Below, piece by piece: positions 1 to 10,779 of a DNA stretch of 64,000 bases (its first letter is position 1; every line of letters starts with the position of its first letter). Source of the stretch: Massospora cicadina (lineage: Eukaryota; Entomophthoromycota; Entomophthoromycetes; Entomophthorales; Entomophthoraceae); contig JAKSZP010017322.1 in assembly GCA_022478985.1 (NCBI GenBank), positions 62,001 to 126,000 of the forward strand, written 5' to 3'. Under the pieces are notes generated by a model. The model was given only the letters and a program-made list of their open reading frames with translations, had not been told where the DNA came from and ran no database searches. Both the position numbers and the translations under genes were made by a program.

Positions 1-526
1 CCTCAATTAACTTATGAGGAAGGTTTGTAGGGAGCGAGTTGAATGAGATGAATAAAGTTTTCACTTTGTTTCATCTGGTGCGCGCGGTGTGCACTGTTTT
101 TTTGCCCTCAGGAAGGGCAATTTTGAAGCAGACTTTTGCTGCAGCCTCCGCTTCTTCAGCTGTTTTGAAACCAATATCGATCCAGCCATGGCCCATGTTG
201 TTGGTGGAGACATATACCATGTGGGGGAAAAGGGAGGGCTATGCCTCGCGTGTTTTCTCCCACAGGGTCAGGGACTCATCCCCAAGGAAGATTCGGAGCC
301 CATGCTCCACCTTTGAAAGGAGTTGGTTACATTGGATATGCATGTATTGATCTTGTTTTATATTAAACACCATAAACCCAGACGGTGTCTGAGTTTGTGG
401 TTTCTTGGCAGCTTGGGTTCCTGGTCCCCCTACAGGGCGTTTCTTGCCCTTGGGTGCACCATTTTGCGCACCTCTTGATGCAACACTCGCCCAGGTTGTA
501 TTAGATTTATCTTAAAAATCGCCCAT
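1..526 (-). pseudogene. 5' part of a LINE ORF1 (RNA-binding Gag-like protein), second LINE copy
   Basis: Reading the minus strand, an ATG at 526-524 opens a frame rich in Lys/Pro/Gly. It leads to a block reading WIDIGFKTAEEAEAAAKV, almost identical to WVDLGFKTAEEANEAAKV in the ORF1 of the LINE at 18,751-24,013. It is therefore the N-terminal, RRM-like half of the same ORF1 family, whose product coats LINE RNA. A TAA five codons after the ATG and a frameshift in the C/G run near 222 break the frame. The rest lies left of the window. The LINE 5' end sits between about 530 and 600, inside the integrase of the adjacent Ty3 element, in the same orientation. Confidence 0.75.
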
Positions 527-589
527 CTCTCCTGTGTGATTATCAAAAATTGCTGTTCGAATCAAATTGTAGTAACTAAAGTGATTGTT

Positions 590-1365
590 ACAGGAAAGAG
601 GCGTTAGCAACTAACTGTTTTCAATACGTCGTAATTCATGCTCTCCCAGTAGTATTGTGGTAACAAAAACTCCAGCCTTTTCTGAAATCCTCCATGTCCT
701 ACAGCTCAATGAGCATCCATAATAATTGAGGGTCTAGCCAAAGGTTTAGGGAAACTCAGCGTCAAGTCTCAAATCCACTTATATAGTTCTTCCCCACATA
801 AGAAAGTATCCTCCCTGAGTCCATCTAATACCTTGATCATCTGTGGCAGCTCATCCTGTTATTTGTTAGCCACCATCTTCTCATATATTAGGTCAGCTAT
901 ATCTGCTGTGATAGCGACCGTTGGCAGCTGAGAAAGACAATCCGCGTTTTGATGTTTTGCTCCTGGGCAGTGTATAATCTCGAAATCATATGCTTGAAGC
1001 TTCAGAGCCCAAATTGCGAGCTGTCCTTCCAATTTCATGCAGATTCTGTAGCCAGTGAAAGGAAGCGTGATCCATCACTACTTGGAATTTTGCCCCATGC
1101 AAATATATCTGAAACTGTTTGTAAGCGTAGATCACCACTAAACACTCCCATTTGGTTACGGTGTAGTTTTGTTTGTGACAATCCAAGCTTTGACTACAGA
1201 ATGCGACAGGATGCTCCACGCCATCATTGTCCTTATGGGATAATACTGTCCAATAGTGTTTAGGGATGTGTCCATTTGCACTATGAATTGTTTGTCAAAT
1301 TTGGGATATTGCAAAATGGGTGCACTTGCTAACGTGGTTCACAACACATCAAAAGCATTCTGGCA
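590..1365 (-). pseudogene. RNase H and N-terminal integrase of element 1
   Basis: RNase H degrades the RNA of the RNA/DNA hybrid during reverse transcription. The C-terminal half, at 1,219-986, has the Ty3 signature HPVAFCSQSL followed by ECLVVIYAYKQFQIYLHG and VMDHASFHWL. Its N-terminal half (FIVQMDTSLNTIG, read around 1,290) is in another frame. Downstream the connector reads IIHCPGAKHQNADCLSQLP. Then come HAVGHGG-like and QYYWESMNYDV motifs of the integrase zinc-binding domain, with a stop where the conserved Glu/Asp before AVGH is expected. The catalytic core of integrase is missing, replaced by LINE sequence. Confidence 0.8.
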
Positions 1366-2084
1366 TCATTCTGTCCAATTGAAGGAAAAGTTTTTCTTTA
1401 GCAACTCGAAAAGTGGGGCCCCAATACAACTGAAATTGTGAATGAACAGTCTGTAATATCTGACCATCCCCAGAAACACCTGAATGTCCCGCTTATTACC
1501 TGGGCGAGTCATCTTGCTTATCACTTCCACTTTATATGGCTTCGGTTTAAGCCCATTTGAATCCACAATCAACCTGAGATATTCTAATTGTTCTTTAAAG
1601 AAATGGCACTTCTGAGGCTTAATTTTGATATTAGCAGCAGCGAGGCGCTGAAACACTTGTTTCAAGTGGGCAAGGTGCACTGTAAATGTCCATGAGAACA
1701 CATTGATGTCATCAAGGTAAACTAGGATGTAGGACAGATTTAAAACACCTAAAATCGTATCCATGGCATGCTGGAACGTAGCCAGAGTGTTACACAACCC
1801 TTGTGGCATGTGAGTCGGCTGGAACAACCCTCTCAAAGAGATGATCGCACATTTCTCCCATTACACTGATGGCAATTCAATCTGTCAGTACCCTGAGATC
1901 AGATCCATGGCGGAAAAATAATTCTCCCCACCCAATCAGTCTAACGCATCATAAATCCATGGAAGAGGGTAGGAATCCTTCTTCATTACGTTATTGAGTT
2001 TATGATAGTCAATAACCACTTGATTTGAGCCATCCTTTTTCTTTACAATGAGCACGGGTGATGCTCATGGGCTGTTTGACGGTT
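1366..2084 (-). pseudogene. Reverse transcriptase of element 1
   Basis: The active-site block YILVYLDDINVF is intact, preceded by MPQGLCNTLATFQHAMD, the usual fungal Ty3 'MPFGLxNAPATFQ' palm motif. It is followed by KCHFFKEQLEYLRLIVDSNGL and the thumb block FLGMVRYYRLFIHNFS. The fingers (KKKDGSNQVVIDYHKLNNV) are read at about 2,060-1,990 in a different frame with an in-frame stop between. The catalytic YLDD remains, but the gene cannot be read through. Confidence 0.88.
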
Positions 2085-2651
2085 CTAGCATTCCTTGTAC
2101 AATAAGCTTATCCACCTCATCAGAGACAACCTCTTCCACCACTTTTGAACGTCTAATAGGTCATGATCAAATGGGAGGGTAATCCCCCTATCTATCCAGT
2201 GTACCACCCCTTGAGCACACCCCAAATCATGATCATCATGTGCAAAAATATCCCAATACTTTAAAAATAATGCCATAGCCTTATCTTGCTGTTCCACCAA
2301 TAATCCCATAAGAGCTTCCCGCAGAACTACAGTCAATACACTGAACGATGAGCTTGCCAGTAGTCCAAGATCCTCCCATGAGCCAAAATCTTGAATATGG
2401 CGAAATTCCACTATAGGAACTAAGTGTAGGTAATCCACCACTTGGTGCCTCTGGATCGTTATTGTCTTCTGTTGTAAGTTTGCTAGCAGCACTTTCACCT
2501 CCCCATTCCCAGGTAGCAGTAACCCTGGAGCCACATGTGGTTCAAGCTGCAAGTGCTGGTGAGGAGACATAATTTCTCCATAAAGCCCTTTAGGGACATT
2601 GATTTCAAGCCCAGTCCCTACTATGCACTGGTGTCCAGATGGTAGGCTCAA
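2085..2651 (-). pseudogene. dUTPase-like domain plus protease-RT linker of element 1
   Basis: Residues 10-80 of this open frame match the trimeric dUTPase fold in order: IVGTGLEINVPKGLYGEI (the TG-l-i-P-G-yG strand pair), then VAPGLLLPGNGEVKVLLANL (motif III and the following strand), then the HQVVDYLHLVPI strand. dUTPases hydrolyse dUTP to dUMP and keep uracil out of DNA. The motif III Asp expected in GxxDxxY is replaced by LLPGN, so catalysis is unlikely. A preceding stretch to about 2,700 (GIPLWAESALSLPSG) fits the N-terminal strands. After the domain, KYWDIFAHDDHDLG and HWIDRGITLPFDHD are the normal start of Ty3 RT. The assignment rests on pattern recognition only. Confidence 0.6.
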
Positions 2652-2972
2652 AGCGCTCTCTGCCCAAAGCGGGATCCCTTTGTACTCATAAATCTGGTTG
2701 AAGAGGGTCCTGGTCCACCACCTCAGTCATCGATAATGAACAGGAATCACTCCACCTCTGTAGGCTAGATTGATTTGACTAGAGCGGACTGGATCCGTTG
2801 GGATTCCACAAGAGGTAAAATATGCGGGGATCTAATTGCCTAAAATAGTAAGAGTTTCCTCAGCCATATCTATTACAACACCAAATTTCCTCATAAATGC
2901 TGCGCCAATTAACATGTCATAGTTGTTATTTGGCAAAACCACTGCCAGAGTGGAAGCCTGGACTGACCCAAA

Positions 2973-3518
2973 TCATAAAGGCAATGCGCTATATGCTCCT
3001 TCAGACACAGTGCTATGCGTTCCCATGGTCCCATATACTACTTGATGGTCCACATCCAGTTTCAACAGAAGTTTAGCCACCAACTGGGTAGAGACTATGT
3101 TCACAGGGGCTAACATGTCTATGATAGCACGGATTTTTGTGTTTTCAATGAAAATGTTGCAGTAAGTACATTCCAAGTAAGAAGAACCATCAGTGTTTAT
3201 TACATGTATGTCCAAGGGCTTTGTGTTACTCAAAAAGGAGGAAATGCCCTTGCTGACCTGAGGATACTCACTAGGGATTTTCTCCACTGGAATGGCTACA
3301 TTAACCCCTACTAAAGAGATAATATTTGTCAAGGGATCTGTGTTGCTGGTGCCAGTCTGCTCCAGGATCTGCCACACATATGACTTATGCACGTCCTGGT
3401 GGAACTCATGGCTCTGGGGTAAACTTTTACTCTCAGAAGCGGAAGCAGGGGTATCTGACGGAAGTTGCTGGTATAAAAAATCATCTGATTGAGGTTTGAA
3501 TTCTACCCAAAAAGACAT
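2973..3518 (-). pseudogene. Aspartic protease region of element 1
   Basis: The C-terminal half holds the retropepsin flap and core: IRAIIDMLAPVNIVSTQLV in place of the usual a-l-I-D-s-G-a-s-x-N-f-i-s, then TMGTHSTVSEGAYSALPL. The catalytic Asp is kept, but Ser/Thr-Gly-Ala has become Met-Leu-Ala, so it should be inactive. The N-terminal half is Ser/Pro rich and probably the gag-protease spacer. The same PR strand continues in other frames to about 2,830. The enzyme would have cut the Gag-Pol polyprotein. Confidence 0.72.
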
Positions 3519-3574
3519 TTGGGTATTTCTAGTGACAACTTAATTGGACTTAGCAGAGGTAGAGCGTCCTGTCT

Positions 3575-3862
3575 CTACTCCACTTGAGCTTTTCCCTGCT
3601 CAATTTTCTCAGTTGGCATCGCATACACTTGTGGTTTGCTAGGGCAATTACACGCATAATGCCCTCTTCGTCCGCACTGGAAGCAAGTGTTCATAAAAGA
3701 CTCACATATATAGCTTGTGGTGGAAGGCCAGTTCGAAGTTGCTGGTATGGTTCCAAGGTCATGGACAAACTGGCGAAGTGTACATGGGCCTAAAGGGGTC
3801 CACTGATCCATATGAGGGACGAATATGTTCCAGAGGCTGATAACCCAGTTGCTGCAGCCCAT
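3575..3862 (-). pseudogene. Gag nucleocapsid with CCHC zinc knuckle, element 1
   Basis: A single CX2CX4HX4C knuckle, CFQCGRRGHYACNC, sits in the middle of this frame. It would bind the element's RNA. It overlaps the end of the capsid frame in another reading frame, so a frameshift separates capsid and nucleocapsid in this copy. The sequence after the knuckle is short and charged and leads to the protease region across a small gap. Confidence 0.8.
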
Positions 3863-4298
3863 ATCCTGAAGAGTTTGGAGCAGCGACAGCAGAGGTTTTT
3901 TGGGCTACTTTGGGGACGCTGATAGTGGTGGAGAGTTGACGTAAAGTGTTCATGATTCGGAAAAGTCTGGCATCTTCATCCAACATGTGAGACATAGCGT
4001 TATATAGTTCCTGATGTGGTTTGACAGCCACCATCATCACTATACCAACATCCTCAGCGGATAAAATGTTAGCTCCAAGTAGGACATGTGCTTCCGCCAA
4101 AAAATGCTCAGAGAATTCTAACAGGGTCTCGTTTTGGTGAAACTGTATAGTCATAAAGTCAGCTTTCTGTTGGGCCATCTTGGTAGCACCCCCAAACAGC
4201 TGGAGAACAATAGCTTTAACTTCTTCATATGATACTGAGCTATTTGGAAGATAGCAGGTAACTTGATCAGCACTTTCCACATCTAGAGCGGACAGCAA
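3759..4298 (-). pseudogene. Gag capsid domain of element 1
   Basis: This is a helical, retrotransposon-Gag-type segment: LFGGATKMAQQKADFMTIQFHQNETLLEFSEHFLAEA and the following MLDEDARLFRIMNTL resemble the capsid C-terminal region in which a long helix is followed by a conserved Phe/Leu-rich turn. The position, directly upstream of the zinc knuckle, supports this. The start is not reliable because the upstream capsid half (4,555-4,283) is in another frame. Confidence 0.7.
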
Positions 4299-5806
4299 CA
4301 GTTTTGCTTTCCATCAATCAGTAGCCCCTTCCACAGCGAATTCAAAACGCTTAAAGTAACCGTGTAGATTCCCGTCATGACTGAAAGGAGGTAATTTTTC
4401 GATTTAAATGACTTCGCCTTGCTCCAGGTTCCTGCCACAAGGAGCAGGCGAAGTGGTTTCAGAGCTACTATGGGAACCATCCCTTTGTGTGTTATCATAC
4501 AGTCAGCCAGAAGGACTCTAATCCATTGAAAAGGACTCAGTAGAAGTGGTGTCATGCGGGGGGTCCATCATAACACCTGAGGGATATTTGTTTGCTGATC
4601 CATAGCATTCTTCCTCCAAATCGCCACTAACTGCCCCACTTCCCCCATCTCCGGCATGCCCCACGAAATGTTTGTTGATCAACTGCTCTGCTTTAACCAA
4701 ATAGCATCTACACCGTCCATCCTGGAATTCCTGTTGCAGTGTTTCATACTGATGTTGCAACTCCTGACGGAATTCCCTCTCAACGTTCAGTTTCTGCTCC
4801 ATGGCTTGTAATCACAAGAGGGCATCTTTGATTATGTTTTGCAGGTGGGTGTGCTGCCAGCTAGCGTTATCCACTTGTTGATTGGCGTCATTTATTTGGT
4901 TAAAGAGGGAGGCTTGTTCCTGTACCAATTCCTTGTTGGCCCATCAAAGGGTATCAAGGCGCCCTTGCATGTCCGCATACTCTCTTGTCTCACCAATTGG
5001 AAGAGGGAAGGCTTGTCAGCGCTCAGCCTGAATAACAACTTCCAGTTGTGTAACCTGACGAATAAGCTGTAGATATTCAGGAGACATTGACCAAAGGATA
5101 AGCGTGTTATCTGCCATTTGCTGGGTACTCCATTTGATACAAAGTTGGGTTAATTCAGCCAATAAAGAGCTGACTTGGTCCACCACTTGCCATTCCATCA
5201 GTGTCATTTTTTCCTTAAGCTGAGAAATCATGGCTTTGAGAGCTTCCGCCCATTCAGCTAGCTCCATCATAAAGTGCTCAGTATTATTCCCCAATGACAT
5301 TAAGTCCTGAATCAACTCCGCTGATAGGCCATGCTGATCCAGCAGTTCTATTATTACTCGAGGTAATTCTAAATTTAACTGTGGTAACAAAATGCCCAAT
5401 CGATGGTGGACATCCCCAACGTGATGGTCCATCTGTACCAGCGCCCCTTGTACCCCCAAAAACAAACAATCAAGTTGGTCGAAATGGAGGCAAGTATCAT
5501 TTTGCTGTGCTCAAGTGAACTGTAATACATCTCCAATTTCTATATTGTGGCGAACCAGCACATGCAGTAGCTGGCAAATTGATGGTTACACATAAGTGAC
5601 TAGATATTCCTCGATTCTGTGGGTACAAAGGTGGCAGCTAACCCCGCTGTAGTCATGTCCAAATTAGACATGTACAGGGCATAGCAATTTTCTTGGTCTC
5701 GTTGGTTATAGAATAAACTCAGGGCGTTTTCCCCAGCCTCATCTTCATATAGGCGATATCCACGCAACAGCCACTCCATAATATCCCGCAGCTGCTGAGG
5801 AGTCAC
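4283..5806 (-). pseudogene. N-terminal Gag with coiled coil, element 1
   Basis: Three open stretches in sequence (5,806-5,600; 5,465-5,016; 4,802-4,518) are separated by stops or frameshifts. The first begins with MTPQQLRDIMEWLLRGYRL, the most plausible Gag start, about 250 nt from the presumed LTR end. The second and third are Leu/Gln/Glu-rich with heptad-like spacing (LIQDLMSLGNNTEHFMMEL, EFRQELQHQYETLQQEF) and are probably coiled coil that helps particle assembly. The related + strand element at 41,926 has a similar coiled-coil start to Gag. Confidence 0.6.
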
Positions 5807-6040
5807 ATTTGTGGAGCGTCCTTGTTGGTCAGTCGTCAGCTCAGGGCAATTCTATAAATTACAGATTAATCATAACTTCATCATCCCCTGGTTTGGTCAC
5901 AGTAAATAATGTCAGTTCATTGTTAGGTGCCTCCTGTGCTTCTTCAGCATACTGCGCACGGAATCCAATCAAATTATGTCAGAATAAATTAGAACTCGTC
6001 ATTGTAACCTATCGTTGAAAAACTACAGTTGACCAGTGGC

Positions 6041-6058
6041 CCCCTGTAGTGAGCACAA
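6041..6058 (-). promoter_or_regulatory. Primer-binding-like site of element 1
   Basis: On the minus strand the sequence reads TTGTGCTCACTACAGGGG, directly inside the presumed LTR end (..TTAACA). Four loci in the window share the core GTGCTCACTAC(A)G at the same position after an LTR end. The unmutated form elsewhere starts TGG, as expected for a site complementary to a tRNA 3' CCA end. The primer tRNA is not identified. Confidence 0.5.
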
Positions 6059-6059
6059 C

Positions 6060-7010
6060 TGTTAATTCTAAGCGTATAGGTTTGATTCCGCCGAGTTGGT
6101 TTGCACAGGGTATTAGCCACTGAGCAACCAAATTGGATGATATGAAGATCGCCGACTTTCTAATAAAACTTGATAAACTATATATGGAGCTATTGCCCCT
6201 TATTTTGACCTTTATTTAATATAAGTTGCAGCCTTATCTTCAATCACTCAATCACCCAGGAAAAAGACCTAATCTTTCAATCCTCCATGTGACTCTTTAT
6301 ATTTTGGTCTCCCAAGCCAGATGCATCCTTGGCTTGGTAGTCTTCTATTTGTCTTCCCTTTTCTAGAAGCTCTTGTTCATATCAGATCTTGTCATAATTC
6401 CCCTCGATTCACCAAATGGTCATCATTTTGATTGATTATAATTCGTTACCCTTTTCCATAAATATTGAGACTTGTCTTGATTCCCCCTCTAATCCACCGG
6501 TATGGGTAGTATATCATCCAGTCATATCAACTTCCTGACAATCCATTTTCCATTTCCTTCTCGACCTCATTGCAAATTTGAAGCTTTGAGCCACCTTTGG
6601 TCCTCAGTGACAGTCTAAAGAACTTTAACGCTGACAGAGGATATCAAGGAATGATCTTGTTTATTATAAATAGATGAAGAAGTTCAATCAAACTGAGAAC
6701 TATAAAAGGCCCTCAAGTGTGGCTGCCATAACATGTGGGTAAAAGGTTAGAAGGGATGCTTTATTTTTACCAGATTCAAAGTTGATACCCTAAAAATCAC
6801 AGGTTATTATTAGCACGAGGGTCCACGTGGATATTTCCAGAAGCCTATTGATGATTTGAGGAGTCAACGACCCTAATAATGAGGTCCTAACTTAGCTATA
6901 AATTAATGTTCCTTCTATGATGAGCCCATCCCTGTGCTTTTTTCCAACCTAACTGAAAATCCTCATATGGTAAAACCTAGAAGACTTATATCCCCCATTT
7001 TACTAATAAA
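6060..7010 (-). repeat. Presumed 5' LTR of element 1; outer boundary unresolved
   Basis: The stretch between the primer site of element 1 and the next element has no coding signal. It begins (plus strand) TGTTAATTC, the complement of an LTR ending ..AACA. The partner LTR would lie left of the window, beyond the LINE insertion, so the outer edge cannot be fixed. Part of this stretch may be older flanking DNA. Confidence 0.4.
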
Positions 7011-7015
7011 CACTG
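7011..7015. repeat. Target-site duplication, left (CACTG)
   Basis: Five bases, CACTG, directly precede the TG of the 5' LTR of element 2 and are repeated exactly after the CA of its 3' LTR at 13,031-13,035. Confidence 0.93.
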
Positions 7016-7906
7016 TGTCATGGTCACCAGACATCATTGAGGGAACCAATTGCCAAGATAAGGCTGGACTTCAAGAGTCAAAAAGGTCAAGCTACAGGAC
7101 CCCCTGACTTAAGCCATACCTTGGACCAACGTTGGGTGCAGGCAAGATATGCCCAGGTTGGTCCAGATGAAGTGCGTGATGCCCAGGCCTTTGTTATAGC
7201 GGTGGCTTTAAACGGAATAGTTATATTCTTAACAATGATGGTTTGGTTCAGTTGCTCAGAGAATGGGGGTTTGAAACCCATTTGATTTTTAACCTCTCCA
7301 CATTTGGATGGCTCAGCTTGCAATCAATCTCTCAAGTTCATTCAACTTAAGCTACAGTACCCTGGCTGAAGGTGGGGTGCGCTGATTGGTTTTTTAGGCT
7401 TGGAACCATTTTCCCAATTGATGACTTGCATCACCTTTTTTAAAGTATGGTTCTCGAGATCAATATTCCTTGTTGGTCATCTTCCTTTAAATAAAATTTC
7501 CTGTTCATTTACGTTTTTTAAATTATGGTTACTGGGGCAAACCTGTGCGCGTACCTCCTCAAGGAGGTCTTTAACAACGTTGGCCGTTCTTTTTTCACAA
7601 AATTATCTACAAGATCAAGTGCACCATTGGGCCCCGTGGTCCCCTCCAGACTGAGACACCCAAACCCTCCAGCACAGATCTTTGCTTAGCTATGGGCTAC
7701 CCTGTGGGGTCCACCCAAGTGTTACTATTTACTTATTACAACTACTCCATACCGCTTAATCCACCCTTGCACTAATTTACTTTGGCTCTGGCATCTTTTG
7801 CAGTGCCCTGTTTACCATTATTCTAATGATTAGTTCCCTGGCGGTGTGGCTGTTCATCTCGCATCACCTCACTGGGAACAGGAGATTTACAGGCACTCTC
7901 CTTACA
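7016..7906 (+). repeat. 5' LTR of element 2 (891 bp)
   Basis: Starts TGTCATGGTCACC and ends ACTCTCCTTACA; it aligns end to end with 12,140-13,030. It should hold the promoter and polyadenylation signal. Short open frames inside (for example one containing WAPWSPPD at about 7,630, and WGPPKCYYLL at about 7,700) recur in the 3' LTR. They are more likely by-products than genes. Confidence 0.94.
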
Positions 7907-7982
7907 TTAGACGACCAACATAATTTTTTAAATGCACTAGAATTATCCATGTGGGACTTTTGCGAAGTGTGAATTAGGTGCA

Positions 7983-8530
7983 CTAGCCTTTGGTCATGGC
8001 TGCGGTGGGGCTTACCACCAATTTCTCATTTTGCCAATGGTTGGAGCATCTCGGCGTTATTCTTGCTACCTCCAACTGGGAAGTACCCACCCTTCTTACT
8101 TGTACCTGGTGGATTTGGATGTTTTGCAACCCAAGTGTTGTGATTTCCCAAATTTCCCCTGAAATTAATGGAAACAATACTATCAAATGATTTTTTCTCA
8201 CCACCGCGTTCAGATGGTGCAGATGGGATCATCAACAATGGGCCTGGTGGTGATGGCCTTTGATAATTATTTACAACTTGCCGCCAAAATGGGTATTGGG
8301 TTGTTCACGTCCCAAAATGCATTATATAACGCCAATTCCTTATACAAAAATATGACAAACAATATCTCTTTTGGCTCTAATTTGAAACCCATTTCAGTAT
8401 ACCAGATCACCCCAGAGAACCCGCGCTTGACCCCTATCGTGATCCTCAGAACTCAGGAAGTAGAAAAGGAGATACTTCTTCAATATAAAAATGTTTATGC
8501 AATTGCTAAAGATATGATGGAATATTGACC
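7983..8530 (+). pseudogene. Possible Gag region of element 2
   Basis: This lies between the 5' LTR and the protease. The longest frame (8,187-8,528) is moderately helical but has no recognisable capsid motif and no zinc knuckle. The space available for Gag is only about 800 bp, shorter than in the other Ty3 copies here, so a deletion is possible. The function is inferred from position alone. Confidence 0.35.
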
Positions 8531-8689
8531 TCAGTAGTAAGAGTGGCCAATTATCCCTCTCCATTCTATGATGTTGAAACATACCCTGGGGGCATGCTTA
8601 TGCCTGATTAAGATTTTTATGGTGAAGTGTTGGCGTTGTATGCTATGAAAAAAGATTATTCTAGATATTTTTTGTTGACTTCTACCCTT

Positions 8690-9103
8690 TCATCCCCTTT
8701 AGGGAAAATAAACACAGCTATTTTGGTGGATACATGAACTTCTAAAATTTTATTGACCAAGACCTAGCCGACTACCTTGAGCTGAATTACTTGCCAGATG
8801 GTATGGTTAAGGGAGGGGCTTCCCAAGGTATTCCCACGCTGAAAGTACTAGGTTAGTGGATTATCAAGTTGGCAAACACCATTTAGCTGACCGCTTCTAA
8901 GCTATAAAAACCTCTTGTATCCCTTTATTTTGGGTTTAGAGTGGTGGCGAAAGTTTGAAGTCAGAACCAACTTAAAAGACAATACTTTGTCCTTAACTTT
9001 TAAGAATGGTCATGAATTAGTTGTCCCTTTGTCTGAACAAACTCTCAGGGCGATCAGCCCCACTTGCCCAATATCCACACTCTCAGTATTGCTCCATTGC
9101 TGA
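8690..9103 (+). pseudogene. Aspartic protease of element 2
   Basis: Near 8,705-8,800 the + strand reads KINTAILVDT-stop-TSK and then, in another frame, NFIDQDLADYLELNYLPDG. Together these are a retropepsin core in which Gly of DTG has become TGA. The C-terminal strand of the protease fold, FILGLEWWRKFEVRTN, follows at 8,915, matching the 'D-x-I-L-G-m-x-W-L' block that ends Ty3 proteases. No dUTPase-like domain is visible between this and RT. Confidence 0.75.
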
Positions 9104-9255
9104 GCCCTCTCTTAGGTACTTTTACTTTCCTGTTTGGAGGGGCTGGAATCTTTGTTTGATGCGGCCTCAGCTGAAGTACTACCATCTCATTCAGAGTTTT
9201 GTTGTGAGTTCAAGCTCACTGTGGATCTGGTGCATATATCTTCTCACATTTACCT

Positions 9256-9990
9256 TTGACTGTACAGGAGGAAGCGGCCTTAAATGTTTGGGTTAAGGAG
9301 CAGTCAGCTAAAGGCGCAATATTTCAGCGTACCTCCCCAGTATGCTCCCCAATTCTCTTTGTTGAGAAGGCCGATGGTACCTTACACCCATGCGTAGATT
9401 ATGGGAATCTCAACAACGTCACAGTAGCAGACTTGCATCCCATCCCACTTGACTTACAGATTGCACGCTTTGTGGAGAAGGCGAAAGTCTTCTCCAAACT
9501 GGATTGTTTAAACGCGTTCAATCAGATCCTGATTTAGAAGGGCCATGAGTGGCTAATCACATTCCTTACCATAAAAGGAACCTTTCAAATTCGGGTTATG
9601 CCCTTTGGGCTTAAAAATGCCCCTGCTATCTTTAACGCCGTATTGATGTGGCTTTGGGGGACCTGCTGGGGGTATTCGCGCAAGCCTACATGGATGATAT
9701 TCTGGTGTTTTCCCTTTAATGAGTCCCATGCAGTACATCTTTGACAGGTGGTGGAGCGCTTGAGGGCAGCTGACCTTAAGTTAAAAATTAGTAAATGTAA
9801 ATTCTTAAAGTCCCATGTCACCTTCCTTGGCAACATCATGTTTGAACAAGGTCAAATGATAACTCCAGACAAGGAGAAAGCAATATGTGAGTGGCCCTCC
9901 CCAACTCCAGTTAAGGAAATGAGACGTTTTTGGGGACGTGTACGTTCCTTAAGAAATTCACACCAAATCTTTCTGATGTGGTGGCGCCCT
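9256..9990 (+). pseudogene. Reverse transcriptase of element 2
   Basis: Fingers and palm blocks appear in order: ILFVEKADGTLHPCVDYGNLN, FSKLDCLNAFNQI, then an in-frame TAG where Lys is usual, then KGHEWLITF and VMPFGLKNAPAIF. After a frameshift the catalytic YMDD is read at 9,687-9,698 (AYMDDILVFS). The thumb follows in the frame starting 9,748: KISKCKFLKSHVTFLGNIM and ICEWPSPTPVKEMRRFWG. Catalytic residues survive, but at least two frameshifts and one stop prevent translation. Confidence 0.9.
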
Positions 9991-10450
9991 TATATAAGGC
10001 GAGTGGGGCAAAAATGCTACAGTGCTCCTCAACTTTTCAGGATGACTTCCAAGCGGTAAAGTGCACTCTGTTGTCCACTTCCGTCCTTTGCCATGTCAAC
10101 CCAAAAAGGAGTTTATTGTGGCTTCTGATGTCTCCAACTTCGCCATAGCGGCAGCCCTATTACAAGCAGGTGCAGATGGAATAGAGCATCTGGTGGTATA
10201 TTTTTCCAGGAAGATGTCTTTGCCTGAATTAACTATGCCATATATGATAAAGAGTAAATGAAATTGTTGAGGCGCTTACTTATTGGCGTCATCAATTACA
10301 TGGATCATCCCAACACTTCCGCATATGTACTGATCACCATGCCTTGTTGTATCACTGCACACCTCATGTTTTGACCCCACGGCAGACCCGCTGGCATGAG
10401 AACCTTGCCCAATTTTCATTTTCTTATGAGTTTACAAAGGCAAGGAGAAT
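9991..10450 (+). pseudogene. RNase H of element 2
   Basis: KEFIVASDVSNFAIAAALLQ gives the first catalytic Asp of Ty3 RNase H, followed by VVYFSRKMSLPELTMPY. The later blocks (HWRH-like, TDHHALLYH-like) are read in other frames at 10,260-10,380, and the LPN..F motif that usually ends the domain is near 10,400. The frame is interrupted by a TGA at 10,259-10,261. Confidence 0.8.
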
Positions 10451-10779
10451 GGTTTGGCAGGTGTTTGAGCCAAAACCCTGCACTAGCTCCCAATCCTAAG
10501 GAGGTAGGGGTACACAACACCCTCTTGGTGATTCCTCCGGGTAATATTGTGTCTCAACTTCCCTCTCCCTTGGTCCATGGGCCAGCGTGGCTCCTCTGGA
10601 AAATGCGGTGGAATATGAATATGTTCAGAGAGGTAGTGCTTTTACAGCCGTTGTCAGCTGAGTATACTATGGTCCTCGCCATGAGCAAGTTGAATCAAGA
10701 AGAAATTACCAGGGGATACCACGTTAAGGAAGAGATAGTGTGGTTTCAGGGACGCCTCTGGGTTCCTGTGGGATCCCTT

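Larger units (their letters stand above)
590..6059 (-). mobile_element. Truncated Ty3/gypsy element with dUTPase-like domain (element 1)
   Basis: Read on the minus strand, the order is coiled-coil gag (5,806-4,283), capsid (4,298-3,759), CCHC knuckle, protease, dUTPase-like domain, RT, RNase H and the start of integrase. Integrase stops near 590 where LINE sequence begins. The primer-binding-like site lies at 6,041-6,058, next to a presumed 5' LTR. Every domain carries stops or frameshifts, so this is a dead copy. The order PR-RT-RH-IN identifies Ty3/gypsy rather than Ty1/copia. Confidence 0.85.

Noticed and set aside
39..350. Plus-strand protein at 39-350
   Set aside because: It is the antisense of LINE ORF1, which aligns well on the minus strand.
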